The notes: a model not told the origin generated them from the letters alone. Shown: positions 52,178-61,363, numbered from the stretch's first letter. The stretch is 64,000 nucleotides of DNA from Chryseobacterium contaminans (GCF_001684955.1 NZ_MAYF01000323.1:24644-88643); one strand, 5' to 3'. Numbers and translations are program-made.

Positions 52178-52532
52178 TAACTATTTTAAAATTTTTGCAA
52201 AGATACAATAAATATTTGACTTGTTTTTGAACAAAGTTTTAAATATGCAATCTTAAATTCAGAATCTTGTAATACTTTTTTAATATTTGAAAAATTTAAT
52301 CTAAAAAAAAGTGCCATAAATTAAAGACTTATCAACCATTACTTTTGTTTATTAAATTGGATTAATTTTTTATGCATTATTTATAAATTTTCAAAAACAA
52401 AACAATAAAACATGTTTTTTATGTAAATTTGAATATCGTTGCAGAGAATAAAGCTACAAATTTCGGGGCGGTGAAATATAAGATAAGTGATAAAATACCT
52501 GCAACAGATAAAAATAAAACACCAAGTACAAT
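52178..52532. other. AT-rich intergenic region with two divergent promoter boxes
   Basis: A 355-nt gap with no gene. CAAAGATA at 52198-52205 is TATCTTTG on the minus strand, a -7 box for the helicase. TAAATTTG at 52424-52431 is a -7 box on the plus strand for the DUF2461 gene, leaving a leader of about 95 nt. The middle (about 52230-52410) is very AT-rich and shows no repeat or hairpin that I can support. Confidence 0.5.
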
Positions 52533-53201
52533 ATGTCAGCAAATATTTCTTCCAAAACATTTGATTTTCTAAAAAAATTAAATAAAAATAACAACCGCGA
52601 GTGGTTCAACGAGAATAAAAGCCTTTATACTGAAGCCCAGGGAAATGTTATTGATTTTTTAGATGATCTCATCAAAGAGATGTCTGGTTTTGATGAAGAG
52701 CTTATTAAAATTGACAGTAAAAAGGCATTATTCAGAATTTACCGCGACACCCGGTTTTCAAAAGATAAATCACCTTACAAAACCAACTTTGGAGCTTCTC
52801 TGGGAATGGGAAAAGGAAACCAACAAGGTGGGTATTATCTTCATATAGAACCCGGTAAATCTTTTCTGGCAGGTGGAATTTACATGCCTGAATCTTCTGT
52901 TTTAAAAGAAGTACGAAAAGAAATATCTTTATATGGCGAAGATTTCCTTAAAATATTGAATCAAAAAGACTTTAAAAAACATTTTCCGGAACTGGATCAG
53001 GATGATAAACTGAAAAAGATTCCTCAGGGTTTTGATAAGGAAGATCCTATGGCCGAATATTTAAAGTATAAAAATTTCATTGTATTGTATCATTTGAAAG
53101 ACGAAGAAGTTCTGGATAAAAATGCAGTAAAAAACATGAGTAAAATATTTAAACTGATGAAGCCGTTTAATGATTTTCTGAATACCCCTTTTCAAGACTA
53201 A
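52533..53201 (+). CDS. DUF2461 family protein
   Basis: A 222-residue soluble protein. TFDFLKKLNKNNNREWFNENK, FRIYRDTRFSKDKSPYKTNFGASLG and GYYLHIEPGKSFLAGGIYMPE are the conserved blocks of the DUF2461/TIGR02453 family, found across bacteria and fungi. No biochemical role is known. It stands alone on the plus strand with its own promoter. Confidence 0.9.
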   Translation: MSANISSKTFDFLKKLNKNNNREWFNENKSLYTEAQGNVIDFLDDLIKEMSGFDEELIKIDSKKALFRIYRDTRFSKDKSPYKTNFGASLGMGKGNQQGGYYLHIEPGKSFLAGGIYMPESSVLKEVRKEISLYGEDFLKILNQKDFKKHFPELDQDDKLKKIPQGFDKEDPMAEYLKYKNFIVLYHLKDEEVLDKNAVKNMSKIFKLMKPFNDFLNTPFQD

Positions 53202-53520
53202 ATATTGTAGGAGTTTCATTATTTAATCGCAGATAACACGGATCTTCACAGATGATTCTGCATATTTCTTGGTACATAATTCAAAAAATATCCGGGAAAA
53301 ACAGTGTAAATCTCCAGTTGATATTTTTATAAAACCTCTTACTATTCAAGAATGATTCTTATAGAGCGCGTCTTTGTGACAAACAAAATATATTACAGTT
53401 CAGGTTATTACAAAACCAGCCACTCATATTATCACTTGAAAATCAAATTATTATATTTAACATTTTTTAAGATAAGTTTTACTTTTTTGCTTATCTTTGC
53501 TGTTCGTCAAAAAGCTAAGG
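53202..53520. other. Intergenic region with a repeat fragment and a -7 box
   Basis: A 319-nt gap. 53226-53260 carries nine-base words (CGCAGATAA, CACGGATCT, TCACAGATG) like one arm of the inverted repeat at 37350, ending ATTCTGC. TATCTTTG at 53492-53499 is a good -7 box 21 nt upstream of the methyltransferase start. The rest is AT-rich; the short frame beginning at 53352 has no protein-like features. Confidence 0.55.
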
Positions 53521-54315
53521 ATGTCTTTATACCAAAAAATTGCAGAAAAACTACAATATATAAGTCCGGATTTTTATAAAAAAAGATACTTTAAGACCTT
53601 AAACAATCTTAATAAAGATAATTTTTCGGAGCGCAATGTAGAACCGGAACTGGTATGGATCAAAGAATACCTTCCAAAAAGTGCTGTAATACTGGATATT
53701 GGTGCCAATGTAGGAACTTTCCTTTATCAATTGGAAAACAAGCTGGATCATGAACATATTTATGCTTTTGAACCTAACAAAAAGCTTTATACCAGGCTGA
53801 AAAGGCTGTTCCCAAGCATGAGAATACTTCCTTTGGCTCTTTCTGATGAAAATACAATTGCGGAATTCAAAGTTCCTATCATCAACGGAAAAACTATTGC
53901 TTCCCGTGGAACCTTAAACACTGCTTACAAAGAAAAAGGCGAAGAGAAAAGCTATACTGAGAAAGTAAAGGTTATTAAGCTGGACGAATGGGCTGCTCTG
54001 GAACACTTCAACAGACTGGATTTTATCAAAATAGATGTTGAAGGTAATGAAATAAAGACTCTTTCAGGAGCTAAAGAAACCATTAAACAGTTTATGCCAA
54101 CTTTAATGGTTGAAATGGAGCAAAGGCATCACCAAACACCAATCTGGAATGAAATTTCTGAAGTTCAAAGCTGGGGATATGAAGTAAAGTATCTGAACAG
54201 AAACAGCTTTACGCTGGAAACGCTTACGGAAAACATTCTTTTACAAAATACAAACGACGAAAAAAATAAAACTCAGTACATCAACAATATTATTTTTATA
54301 CCTAAAAACCCTTAA
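53521..54315 (+). CDS. FkbM-family methyltransferase
   Basis: 264 residues from MSLYQKIAEKLQYISPDFY; an ATG eight codons upstream lies on the -7 box and is not used. The SAM-binding start is AVILDIGANVGTFLYQLE, followed by IYAFEPNKKLYTRLKRLF, ILPLALSDENTIAEF and LDFIKIDVEGNEIKTLSGA, the standard FkbM order. These enzymes O-methylate sugars in polysaccharides or natural products. It is followed after 9 nt by a flippase, so a surface-glycan role is likely. Confidence 0.92.
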   Translation: MSLYQKIAEKLQYISPDFYKKRYFKTLNNLNKDNFSERNVEPELVWIKEYLPKSAVILDIGANVGTFLYQLENKLDHEHIYAFEPNKKLYTRLKRLFPSMRILPLALSDENTIAEFKVPIINGKTIASRGTLNTAYKEKGEEKSYTEKVKVIKLDEWAALEHFNRLDFIKIDVEGNEIKTLSGAKETIKQFMPTLMVEMEQRHHQTPIWNEISEVQSWGYEVKYLNRNSFTLETLTENILLQNTNDEKNKTQYINNIIFIPKNP

Positions 54316-54324
54316 AAAAACTTT

Positions 54325-55803
54325 ATGAGTGTAGTAGCGAGACAAGGCTTCAAATATTCCATTATCGGTTATATTGGTTTTTTGCTGGGCACAGTTTCTG
54401 CAATATTCATCTTTCCAAACGACTTTGAATTTTACGGGAAACTCCGCTATAGTATGCAAACCGCAGAAATGCTTGTTCCTTTCGTTGTTTTTGGAATTTC
54501 CTATGCAAACGTAAAGTTTTTTCATTCTTTACAAAAAGAGGGTAAAAATCAGAACATGCTTTCACTATCGCTTGTTACTGTTTTGATTAACTTTCTCATA
54601 TTTTCCGTTGTATTTTTTGTTCTTCCTTACTTTTACCCCAAGTTCATCCGTTCAGAAGCCTGGAAAATCAAAGGAATTATTTTACCCCTTATTTTAGTTT
54701 TATCGCTTTGTGCTATTTTCAATAAATACACTTCTAATTATAAAAGAATTGTTGTTTCTAATATTTTCGACAATCTGTTTCCCAAAATAGCCAATTTAGG
54801 AGCATTCTGCCTGTTTTTTTACTTTTCCCTGTCTCAGAATATTGCATTGGCATTCTTCTTTGGAATGTTTGCACTGATGCTTTTCGGGTATATTTATTAC
54901 ACCAATAAGCTTGAGAAAATTCACTTTGACATCAGTACAGATTATTTTAAGAAGGATAATTTCTGGAAAGAATTTTTAAACTATAGTTTTTTTGGATTTC
55001 TTGGAACGTTTGGAAATTATCTGGCAATCAACAGCTTTATGATCGGGGAATTTATGGGAATGGAAGAAAACGGGATCTATTCTGTACTTTATGCTCTTAT
55101 TTCTCTGATTTCAATTCCTCAACTGGGTTTATTCAATATTTCAGCGCCTATCATCAGTAAACACCTTGCTGACGGTGATATGGAAGGTCTGGATAAATTT
55201 CATAAAAAGACTTCACTAACCTTATATTTTCTGGGTGCAGTATTATTTTCCTGCATCATGGTTGGATTTCCTTATTTAACTCAGTTTATGCCTAAAAACG
55301 GAGTCATGCTCAGAGAATATGAGCCGGTTGTCTGGATCTGGGGATCTGCTGTTTTAATTGATCTTGCCACAGGATTCAACGGAAACATCATCTCTCTTTC
55401 AAAATATTACAGATTCAACATTCTGGTAATGCTTTTATTAGCAGGATTAACAATTGGGCTTAACTTTTACTTCATTAAAAACACAGACCTGAAACTGATC
55501 GGAATTGCTTTATCCACTGCAATTTCCCTTACAATTTATAATGTTGTTAAAATTTTATTCAACTACATCGTTTTCAAGGTTTCACCATTAACCATTGAGA
55601 TGATCTTCATTTCAATTATCTGTACTTTAGCGATTACGGTAGCGATTGTTCTTCCTAATTTCGACAGCAACTTCATCAACCTGATCTACAAACCTGCTGT
55701 AGTACTTATATTGATCTACATCGGAAATTATTTTACAAAAATTTTCCCGATAGAAGATTATCTGAATGTGAAGTTTATCAAGAGTATTTTTAAGTTTAAA
55801 TAA
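54325..55803 (+). CDS. Wzx-like polysaccharide flippase
   Basis: A 492-residue protein with about 14 transmembrane helices, of the MOP/polysaccharide-synthase fold (starting ARQGFKYSIIGYIGFLLGTVSAIFIFP). Long hydrophobic segments alternate with short loops, with a characteristic central break near residue 215 (NFWKEFLNYSFFGFLGTFGNYLAINSF). It would flip lipid-linked glycan units across the inner membrane. It ends just before two minus-strand glycosyltransferase genes. Confidence 0.88.
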   Translation: MSVVARQGFKYSIIGYIGFLLGTVSAIFIFPNDFEFYGKLRYSMQTAEMLVPFVVFGISYANVKFFHSLQKEGKNQNMLSLSLVTVLINFLIFSVVFFVLPYFYPKFIRSEAWKIKGIILPLILVLSLCAIFNKYTSNYKRIVVSNIFDNLFPKIANLGAFCLFFYFSLSQNIALAFFFGMFALMLFGYIYYTNKLEKIHFDISTDYFKKDNFWKEFLNYSFFGFLGTFGNYLAINSFMIGEFMGMEENGIYSVLYALISLISIPQLGLFNISAPIISKHLADGDMEGLDKFHKKTSLTLYFLGAVLFSCIMVGFPYLTQFMPKNGVMLREYEPVVWIWGSAVLIDLATGFNGNIISLSKYYRFNILVMLLLAGLTIGLNFYFIKNTDLKLIGIALSTAISLTIYNVVKILFNYIVFKVSPLTIEMIFISIICTLAITVAIVLPNFDSNFINLIYKPAVVLILIYIGNYFTKIFPIEDYLNVKFIKSIFKFK

Positions 55804-55828
55804 GAAGAAAGGAATAAAAACAGTAGTT

Positions 55829-56875
55829 TTAACCAACCATAAGATTGCTTAACACCTGTTCTAATCTTTTTTGAACCTCTACCCTGCTGTAGCTTTCTTG
55901 AAAATCGAAATGGGTGTCGGTCAGCTCATTCAGCTGTTCAAAAATATTTTCTTTTTCAGGTAAGATGAAATTCAGTTTTGATGGATAATTTTTTGGGAAA
56001 ACAGCCAGTTTCCCAAAGGCAATGGAATCTCCCAGGTTTCCCGTCATCTTGGTTTTCCCATATATCTCCTTGATACTGAAAAACTCGGTTTCCTGCTGAA
56101 TAGGACACCAAAGCACATCTGCCTTCTGCATCCATGTTTCAAAATCTTCCGCAGATACCCTATCAGAAAAATAGGTTATAGAAATATTCTCTGGTCTGTT
56201 TGAAGATAATTGTTCCAGTTGTCTCAATTCTTTATCCTTAGCTTTTCCAAGGAAAATAAATTCACACTTTCTATCCGTCCTGATCTTCTGAATGGTTGTA
56301 AAAATATGATTATAATCTCTCCTCTTCTGCGAAACACCGCCAGGAATAACAATCATCAGGCTTTTATTTTCAGACGGAACAAAAGATCTGGTAAAAAAAA
56401 GAGGCAGGAACCGATGTCTGTCTGAAATTAAAGCTTCATCCAACACTAACAGAGATTTTGATGTTTGATACACCTTACCAGCGTACAGCAATCCTTCTTT
56501 CAACCACAGCTTTAACCTGTAAATAATATCACCTTTGAAGACGCTTTTTAATAAATCAACCCTTGAAGCTTTAGTAAAATTGAGATTATGGGTAATAACA
56601 GCGGTATTATATCTCTTCGTTATCGCTAAAAACGTATTGAAATAACGATGAACAGTTCCAATAATCACCAAATCATATTCTTTAGTCTTCAGCTGGTCTA
56701 AAATCATAGAACTATCAGACAGAAAAACGTTTGATCCTGTTTCAGTGACCTGATCCTTAATTCTTTTTGAAAAATAATAATCTACACTAAAATGTTGAGA
56801 TCCTTCCATGATATTCATGAAGGCCTGTGCAATTTCTGCGTGGGTGTCTATTTCTATGTAAGCTATTTTTTTCAC
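55829..56875 (-). CDS. GT-B-type glycosyltransferase-like protein
   Basis: A 348-residue protein. It has an N-terminal Rossmann-like half (IAYIEIDTHAEIAQAFMNIM; DLVIIGTVHRYFNTFLAI) and a C-terminal half with IVIPGGVSQKRRDYNHIF, CEFIFLGKAKDKELRQL and MQKADVLWCPIQQETEFFSIKEIYGKTKMTGNLGDSIAFGK, the acidic-plus-EYGxTK-like donor-site pattern of GT4-type enzymes. The exact family is not recognised. It probably adds a sugar in the same surface-glycan pathway as the neighbouring flippase. Confidence 0.7.
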   Translation of the reverse strand: MKKIAYIEIDTHAEIAQAFMNIMEGSQHFSVDYYFSKRIKDQVTETGSNVFLSDSSMILDQLKTKEYDLVIIGTVHRYFNTFLAITKRYNTAVITHNLNFTKASRVDLLKSVFKGDIIYRLKLWLKEGLLYAGKVYQTSKSLLVLDEALISDRHRFLPLFFTRSFVPSENKSLMIVIPGGVSQKRRDYNHIFTTIQKIRTDRKCEFIFLGKAKDKELRQLEQLSSNRPENISITYFSDRVSAEDFETWMQKADVLWCPIQQETEFFSIKEIYGKTKMTGNLGDSIAFGKLAVFPKNYPSKLNFILPEKENIFEQLNELTDTHFDFQESYSRVEVQKRLEQVLSNLMVG

Positions 56876-56898
56876 TGACTGATTAGGGGTATTTTTAA

Positions 56899-56995
56899 GG
56901 TTTTGACTAAAGCCAATTGAATTTTTATTTTTTTATTAAACGGGCTCCCTTCGACTAAGCTCAGGATTATAGCCCGTTCCTATTGATATTCATTC
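56899..56995. repeat. Interspersed repeat with a nested second repeat
   Basis: The outer element matches the one at 37256: GGTTTTGACTAAAGCC... at one end and GCCCGTTCCTATTGATATTC at the other. Between GGGCT (56942-56946) and AGCCC (56971-56975), where the other copy has only AA, there are 24 nt containing CCCTTCGACTAAGCTCAGG, a sequence I know as a separate Bacteroidetes repeat. AACGGGCT and AGCCCGTT form the flanking stem. Confidence 0.65.
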
Positions 56996-57007
56996 AGGTT
57001 TATATTA

Positions 57008-57862
57008 TTACATTTTCAGCCATTTTTTCTTCAGCATTTTCCAACGCTGGTCATTAACTGCTCTTTGTTCTTCTTCTGTTATTTTAAGCTCTAGTTTTTT
57101 AGACTTACAGCTTTCATAAGACTTCACAATATCAAAGAAAAATGATGGAGACTTACTTTTCATTGCTTCTTTTGAGGCTGCAATATAGGCCAGAAACCTG
57201 CTTAATCCTAGAAAATAGAAATAACGCCCATAATAATCAGCTGGCCTTATGGTATAATCGGCACCTTTTACTTTAATAAGCTTTACATGAAGCTCCGGTA
57301 ATACCATTTCTTTCCAGCCCAGATGCTCCAATAAAATAGAATCAATATTATCCCAGCCTAATGTTTCTCTTAAGCCTCCTATCTGAACAAAACACTCTTT
57401 CCGATAGGCTTTCATAGGTCCTCTTACATGATGCTTATTGGAATTTCCTTCATATACCCAACCACCTTCTTTTTCTACATAGAGTAAACCGCCTACCAAT
57501 CCATATTCCGGATGATTGATAAAAGCTTTTTCTACCGTTTCCAGATAGTTTTCAGGAAGAATAATATCTGCATCAAATTTACAGATGATATCAAATTCAT
57601 CTATAGATTGGGTCTTCAAACCATTTTTAAAGGCATGTACTACTTTTGAACCGGGCTGATGTTCTGATTTCTGAAGATTAATAGTTTCAAAGCGGGAATC
57701 AGCCTCTGTATATTTCCTGATCACATCAGGAGTACGATCTGTGGAACCGTCATTAACGACTACCACTTTAAAATCCTTACTACTTTGCTGCTGTAAAGAA
57801 TCCAGAGTGAATGAGAGGTTCTGCTCTTCGTTATGGGCAGGAATAATAATTAAAAACCTCAC
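57008..57862 (-). CDS. Family 2 glycosyltransferase
   Basis: About 284 residues if started at the GTG at 57862 (V/MRFLIIIPAHNEEQN); the open frame to 57913 adds residues that come from a heptad-type repeat. The GT-A core shows VVVNDGSTDRTPDVI, FDIICKFDADIILPENYL (DxD) and GLVGGLLYVEKEGGWVYEGN, then LRETLGWDNIDSILLEHLGW for the acceptor side. It transfers a sugar from a nucleotide donor, in the surface-glycan island. Confidence 0.88.
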   Translation of the reverse strand: MRFLIIIPAHNEEQNLSFTLDSLQQQSSKDFKVVVVNDGSTDRTPDVIRKYTEADSRFETINLQKSEHQPGSKVVHAFKNGLKTQSIDEFDIICKFDADIILPENYLETVEKAFINHPEYGLVGGLLYVEKEGGWVYEGNSNKHHVRGPMKAYRKECFVQIGGLRETLGWDNIDSILLEHLGWKEMVLPELHVKLIKVKGADYTIRPADYYGRYFYFLGLSRFLAYIAASKEAMKSKSPSFFFDIVKSYESCKSKKLELKITEEEQRAVNDQRWKMLKKKWLKM

Positions 57863-57882
57863 GGAGTATTGTATAAATGATG

Positions 57883-57928
57883 AATAATAAGTGATACATG
57901 ATGAAAACACCACGTATCACTTATTGTT
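57883..57928. repeat. Heptad-type inverted repeat between aspA and the glycosyltransferase
   Basis: Left heptamers ATGATGA, ATAATAA, GTGATAC, ATGATGA are mirrored as CACGTAT, CACTTAT, TGTTAAA-type words on the right. The two 21-nt arms (57883-57903 and 57908-57928) differ at only a few positions and are separated by 4 nt. Confidence 0.85.
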
Positions 57929-57933
57929 AAATT

Positions 57934-59334
57934 TTATTTATTGTGCGGCTTCAGCATATTTTTCGGATCAAGGATTTCATCCAGTTTTTCCTGGGAAAGA
58001 ATTCCTTTCTCTAAAACAAGATTGTAAACACTTTTTCCTGTTTCTAAAGCTTCTTTTGCAATCTGTGTAGATTGTTTGTAGCCGATATAAGGATTTAGTG
58101 CCGTTACAATTCCGATGCTGTGTTTTACCATATTCAGACAAACTTCTTTGTTGGCAGTAATTCCTACTACACATTTATCACGAAGAGTATCCAATGCATT
58201 GCAAAGGAAATTAATATTTTCCATGATGGCGTGGGAAAGCACCGGCTCCATTACGTTAAGCTGTAATTGGCCTGCTTCTGCAGCAAAAGTTACTGTTAAA
58301 TCGTTCCCGATTACTTTAAAGCAAACCTGGTTTACTACTTCCGGAATAACAGGGTTTACTTTACCCGGCATAATAGATGATCCCGGCTGCATTGGCGGAA
58401 GATTGATTTCGAAAAGTCCCGCTCTTGGTCCTGATGAAAGTAATCTTAAATCGTTACAGATCTTTGATAATTTCACGGCAAGACGTTTCATTGCTGAAGA
58501 ATAGATCACATAAGATCCTGTATCGGGTGTAGCTTCTACCAGGTCAGGTGCTGAAACAATCGGGAATCCTGTAATCTGGGCTAAATTTTTAGCACAAAGA
58601 GCTGCATATCCAACCGGAGCATTCAATCCTGTTCCGATAGCTGTTGCTCCCATATTTACTTCTACAAAAAGGCTTGCATTATTGTTCAGTTTAGAGATAT
58701 CTTCTTCCAATGTTGCTGCATATGCCTCAAATTCCTGGCCTAATGTCATTGGAACAGCATCCTGAAGCTGCGTACGTCCCATTTTGATTACATCCTGGAA
58801 CTCCTGACCTTTTGCACGGAAAGCTGCTATAATTTTTTCTAATCTTTCTACCAAGCCGATGTTCATCTGAAGCAGTCCCATTTTGATGGCTGTAGGATAA
58901 GCATCGTTAGTTGATTGTGAAAGGTTAATATGGTCGTTAGGGGAACAAAACTCGTATTCTCCTTTGTTTTTTCCTAATTTTTCCAATACTACATTGGCAA
59001 TTACTTCATTCGCATTCATATTGATAGAAGTTCCTGCTCCTCCCTGGATCATATCTACCGGAAACTGGTCATGATATTTTCCTGCTACAATCTCATCACA
59101 AGCTTCTGCGATTTTAAAATATAGGCTTTCATCAAGAAGTCCTAATTCATAGTTGGTTTTTGCGGCTGCTTTTTTTACGAAAGCAAGACCTTTGATAAAA
59201 TCCGGATATGAAGACAAAAGCTGTCCCGAGATTTTGAAATTGTTGATTGCTCTTTGCGTCTGCACTCCATAATAAGCGTCTAAAGGCACATTCAATTCAC
59301 CTAATAGATCACTTTCTTTTCTGAAATTTTCCAT
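57934..59334 (-). CDS. aspA: Aspartate ammonia-lyase
   Basis: A 466-residue member of the fumarase/aspartase superfamily. RKESDLLGELNVPLDAYYGVQTQRAINNFKIS is the aspartase-type N-terminus. GGAGTSINMNANEVIAN matches aspartase rather than class II fumarase (which reads SGTQSNMNVNE). NLSQSTNDAYPTA, MGRTQLQDAVP and the lyase signature GSSIMPGKVNPVIPE, with catalytic Ser in the SS loop, follow. It releases ammonia from aspartate to give fumarate. Fumarase activity is the less likely alternative. Confidence 0.9.
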   Translation of the reverse strand: MENFRKESDLLGELNVPLDAYYGVQTQRAINNFKISGQLLSSYPDFIKGLAFVKKAAAKTNYELGLLDESLYFKIAEACDEIVAGKYHDQFPVDMIQGGAGTSINMNANEVIANVVLEKLGKNKGEYEFCSPNDHINLSQSTNDAYPTAIKMGLLQMNIGLVERLEKIIAAFRAKGQEFQDVIKMGRTQLQDAVPMTLGQEFEAYAATLEEDISKLNNNASLFVEVNMGATAIGTGLNAPVGYAALCAKNLAQITGFPIVSAPDLVEATPDTGSYVIYSSAMKRLAVKLSKICNDLRLLSSGPRAGLFEINLPPMQPGSSIMPGKVNPVIPEVVNQVCFKVIGNDLTVTFAAEAGQLQLNVMEPVLSHAIMENINFLCNALDTLRDKCVVGITANKEVCLNMVKHSIGIVTALNPYIGYKQSTQIAKEALETGKSVYNLVLEKGILSQEKLDEILDPKNMLKPHNK

Positions 59335-59372
59335 TACAGATATTTTACTGTTTTTGATCGTTTAAAGATAGC

Positions 59373-59399
59373 AAAAACGCATCGATCCGATGCGTTTTA
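59373..59399 (-). terminator. Terminator of the amidase gene
   Basis: AAACGCATCG and CGATGCGTTT form a GC-containing stem, with a T-run on the minus strand. It starts 8 nt after the amidase stop. Confidence 0.85.
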
Positions 59400-59406
59400 A
59401 TTTGAA

Positions 59407-60432
59407 TTATTTTACTGAATATTTTACATTTAAAGCTTGCAATATTGCCCATGTTTCAGCATCCATAATTCCGTCATAATTCTGAGGACGGAAATGATAC
59501 TGGAAGGCTTCAATGGTTTTCTTAGTAGCATCATCCCATGTTCCACTCAATTCTATTCCATAGCCAAATTTCTGCAATGCAGTCTGAACTGAGAAAATAA
59601 AGGTTGTATCATTATACTTTGCTGGAAGCTCTGTTTGTGCAAGGTCAAAATAATTTTGTTTTGTTGCCTCATCATACCACATTCCTATCTGATACTCGTC
59701 ATAAAGTCTTTTCCAAGGGAACATTGGTCCCGGATCCTGTTTTCTTGTAGGAGCAATATCCGCATGTCCAATCACGTTAGTTGCCGGAATCTGATATCTT
59801 GTAACAATATCTTTTGCCAATGCAGCTACTTTTCTTATCTGAGCGTCACTAAAAGGAACGAAAACTCTTTTACCTGAAGCATCAGTAGTGAAACCAGGGT
59901 TTACAATTTCAATTCCTATAGAGGTATCATTAAGATTCTTGTCAGCCCTCCATGAGCTTACTCCGGCATGATATGCTCTTTTGTTTTCATCTACCAACTG
60001 ATAGATTTCATTATCTCCTGTATTGTTTACCAAATAGTGGGCACTTACTCCCGGTTGGGTAAGAACGGTAATAGACTTGTCATCAGGAAGCACTGTATAG
60101 TGCATGATCAGATAACGCTGTCTGAAATTTTGTGCCATAGCAGGAAAATAGGTTTTTACTACTTTATATCCTGCAGGTTTTGCAGATACAATAGAACCAT
60201 AACTTGCCGTATTATCATTTTTTGTTGGGTCTGCTATATTAGTAGTAAAAAAATCTACTCCATGATCGCTTACAATTTTTGGTTTTGGAGCTTCCGGAGT
60301 TGGAGTTTTCACCACTGGTTTTGGCTGTGCCACGGGGGTTTTCGGTTGGTACGTATTTTTTTTCACATTTTTCTGAGAAGTACATGAAAAAACTAAAGTG
60401 CTTAATCCGATGATATATAATGTCTTACGCAT
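59407..60432 (-). CDS. Lipoprotein N-acetylmuramoyl-L-alanine amidase with PG-binding tail
   Basis: A 341-residue protein with lipobox STLVFSC (Cys 17) and a Pro/Lys-rich linker (QPKPVVKTPTPEAPKPK). The amidase_2 domain at about 100-250 has RYLIMHYTVLP (zinc His), SAHYLVNN, NDTSIGIEIVNPGF and VIGHADIAPTRKQDPGPMFPW (zinc His and Asp). The C-terminal 70 residues form a peptidoglycan-binding repeat (IFSVQTALQKFGYGIELSGTWDDATKKTIEAFQ). This is the AmiD architecture, cleaving muropeptides at the outer membrane. Confidence 0.93.
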   Translation of the reverse strand: MRKTLYIIGLSTLVFSCTSQKNVKKNTYQPKTPVAQPKPVVKTPTPEAPKPKIVSDHGVDFFTTNIADPTKNDNTASYGSIVSAKPAGYKVVKTYFPAMAQNFRQRYLIMHYTVLPDDKSITVLTQPGVSAHYLVNNTGDNEIYQLVDENKRAYHAGVSSWRADKNLNDTSIGIEIVNPGFTTDASGKRVFVPFSDAQIRKVAALAKDIVTRYQIPATNVIGHADIAPTRKQDPGPMFPWKRLYDEYQIGMWYDEATKQNYFDLAQTELPAKYNDTTFIFSVQTALQKFGYGIELSGTWDDATKKTIEAFQYHFRPQNYDGIMDAETWAILQALNVKYSVK

Positions 60433-60567
60433 CAGTTTGGTTTTTTATCAAATTATTACCTCAAAAATACACAAAAATTTCTTGAATTTTATTTGGTAAA
60501 TAAAGAAATCTGTTCTATATTTGCACTCGCAATAACAGAACAACGATCATTAAAAAATAAACAAAAA

Positions 60568-60652
60568 GGAGGGTTGCCGGAGTGGTTAACGGAGCAGTTT
60601 GCTAAACTGTCGACGCGAAAGTGTCGCAAGGGTTCGAATCCCTTACCCTCCG
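60568..60652 (+). tRNA. tRNA-Ser (GCT)
   Basis: 85 nt with the long variable arm of class II tRNAs (TCGACGCGAAAGTGTCGC). The acceptor GGAGGGT pairs with ACCCTCC. The anticodon loop TTGCTAA has anticodon GCT. CCA is not encoded. It is first of a three-tRNA run. Confidence 0.96.
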
Positions 60653-60666
60653 CTCTCTTATATATT

Positions 60667-60741
60667 CGGGGCGTAGCGTAGTCCGGTCATCGCGCCTGGT
60701 TTGGGACCAGGAGGTCGCAGGTTCGAATCCTGCCGCCCCGA
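60667..60741 (+). tRNA. tRNA-Pro (TGG)
   Basis: 75 nt. The acceptor CGGGGCG pairs with CGCCCCG, discriminator A. The anticodon stem CCTGG/CCAGG holds loop TTTGGGA, anticodon TGG. It is 14 nt after tRNA-Ser. Confidence 0.96.
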
Positions 60742-60783
60742 CTTTTTTAATGTGCTTATTACTAAGCGGGAATCAACTTCTAA

Positions 60784-60857
60784 GGGTGCGTAGCTCAGCT
60801 GGATAGAGCATCTGCCTTCTAAGCAGACGGTCAAAGGTTCGAATCCTTTCGCGCTCA
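60784..60857 (+). tRNA. tRNA-Arg (TCT)
   Basis: 74 nt. The acceptor GGGTGCG pairs with CGCGCTC with two G-U pairs. The anticodon stem TCTGC/GCAGA holds loop CTTCTAA, anticodon TCT. T-arm and 3' end are repeated almost exactly about 360 nt downstream, after the GIY-YIG gene. Confidence 0.95.
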
Positions 60858-60859
60858 CA

Positions 60860-61217
<358 letters not shown>

Positions 61218-61218
61218 A

Positions 61219-61252
61219 AAAAACCTCATCATTTTTATGGTGAGGTTTTTGT
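61219..61252 (+). terminator. Terminator, downstream copy
   Basis: A near-identical duplicate of the terminator at 60860-60893, after the tRNA remnant. It now ends the GIY-YIG transcript. Confidence 0.85.
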
Positions 61253-61330
61253 TTTCAGTATTCATATAATTAAACCTGAAAAGGAGACCTATCTAAATAA
61301 ATAATTTCTCACCAGTAAAGGATATTTTTA

Positions 61331-61338
61331 TATATTTG
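61331..61338 (+). promoter_or_regulatory. Probable -7 box of the GG-leader peptide gene
   Basis: TATATTTG matches TAnnTTTG and ends 25 nt before the ATG at 61364. No clear TTG is seen at the -33 position. Confidence 0.55.
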
Positions 61339-61363
61339 AGTCGCTAACATAAAAAAAATTAAC

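Noticed and set aside
53352..53579. 75-codon open frame before the methyltransferase
   Set aside because: It covers an AT-rich gap and the promoter box and overlaps the real start in another frame; no protein-like features.
57862..57913. Upstream ATG for the family 2 glycosyltransferase
   Set aside because: The extra codons come from the heptad-type inverted repeat; the protein fold begins at the GTG at 57862.
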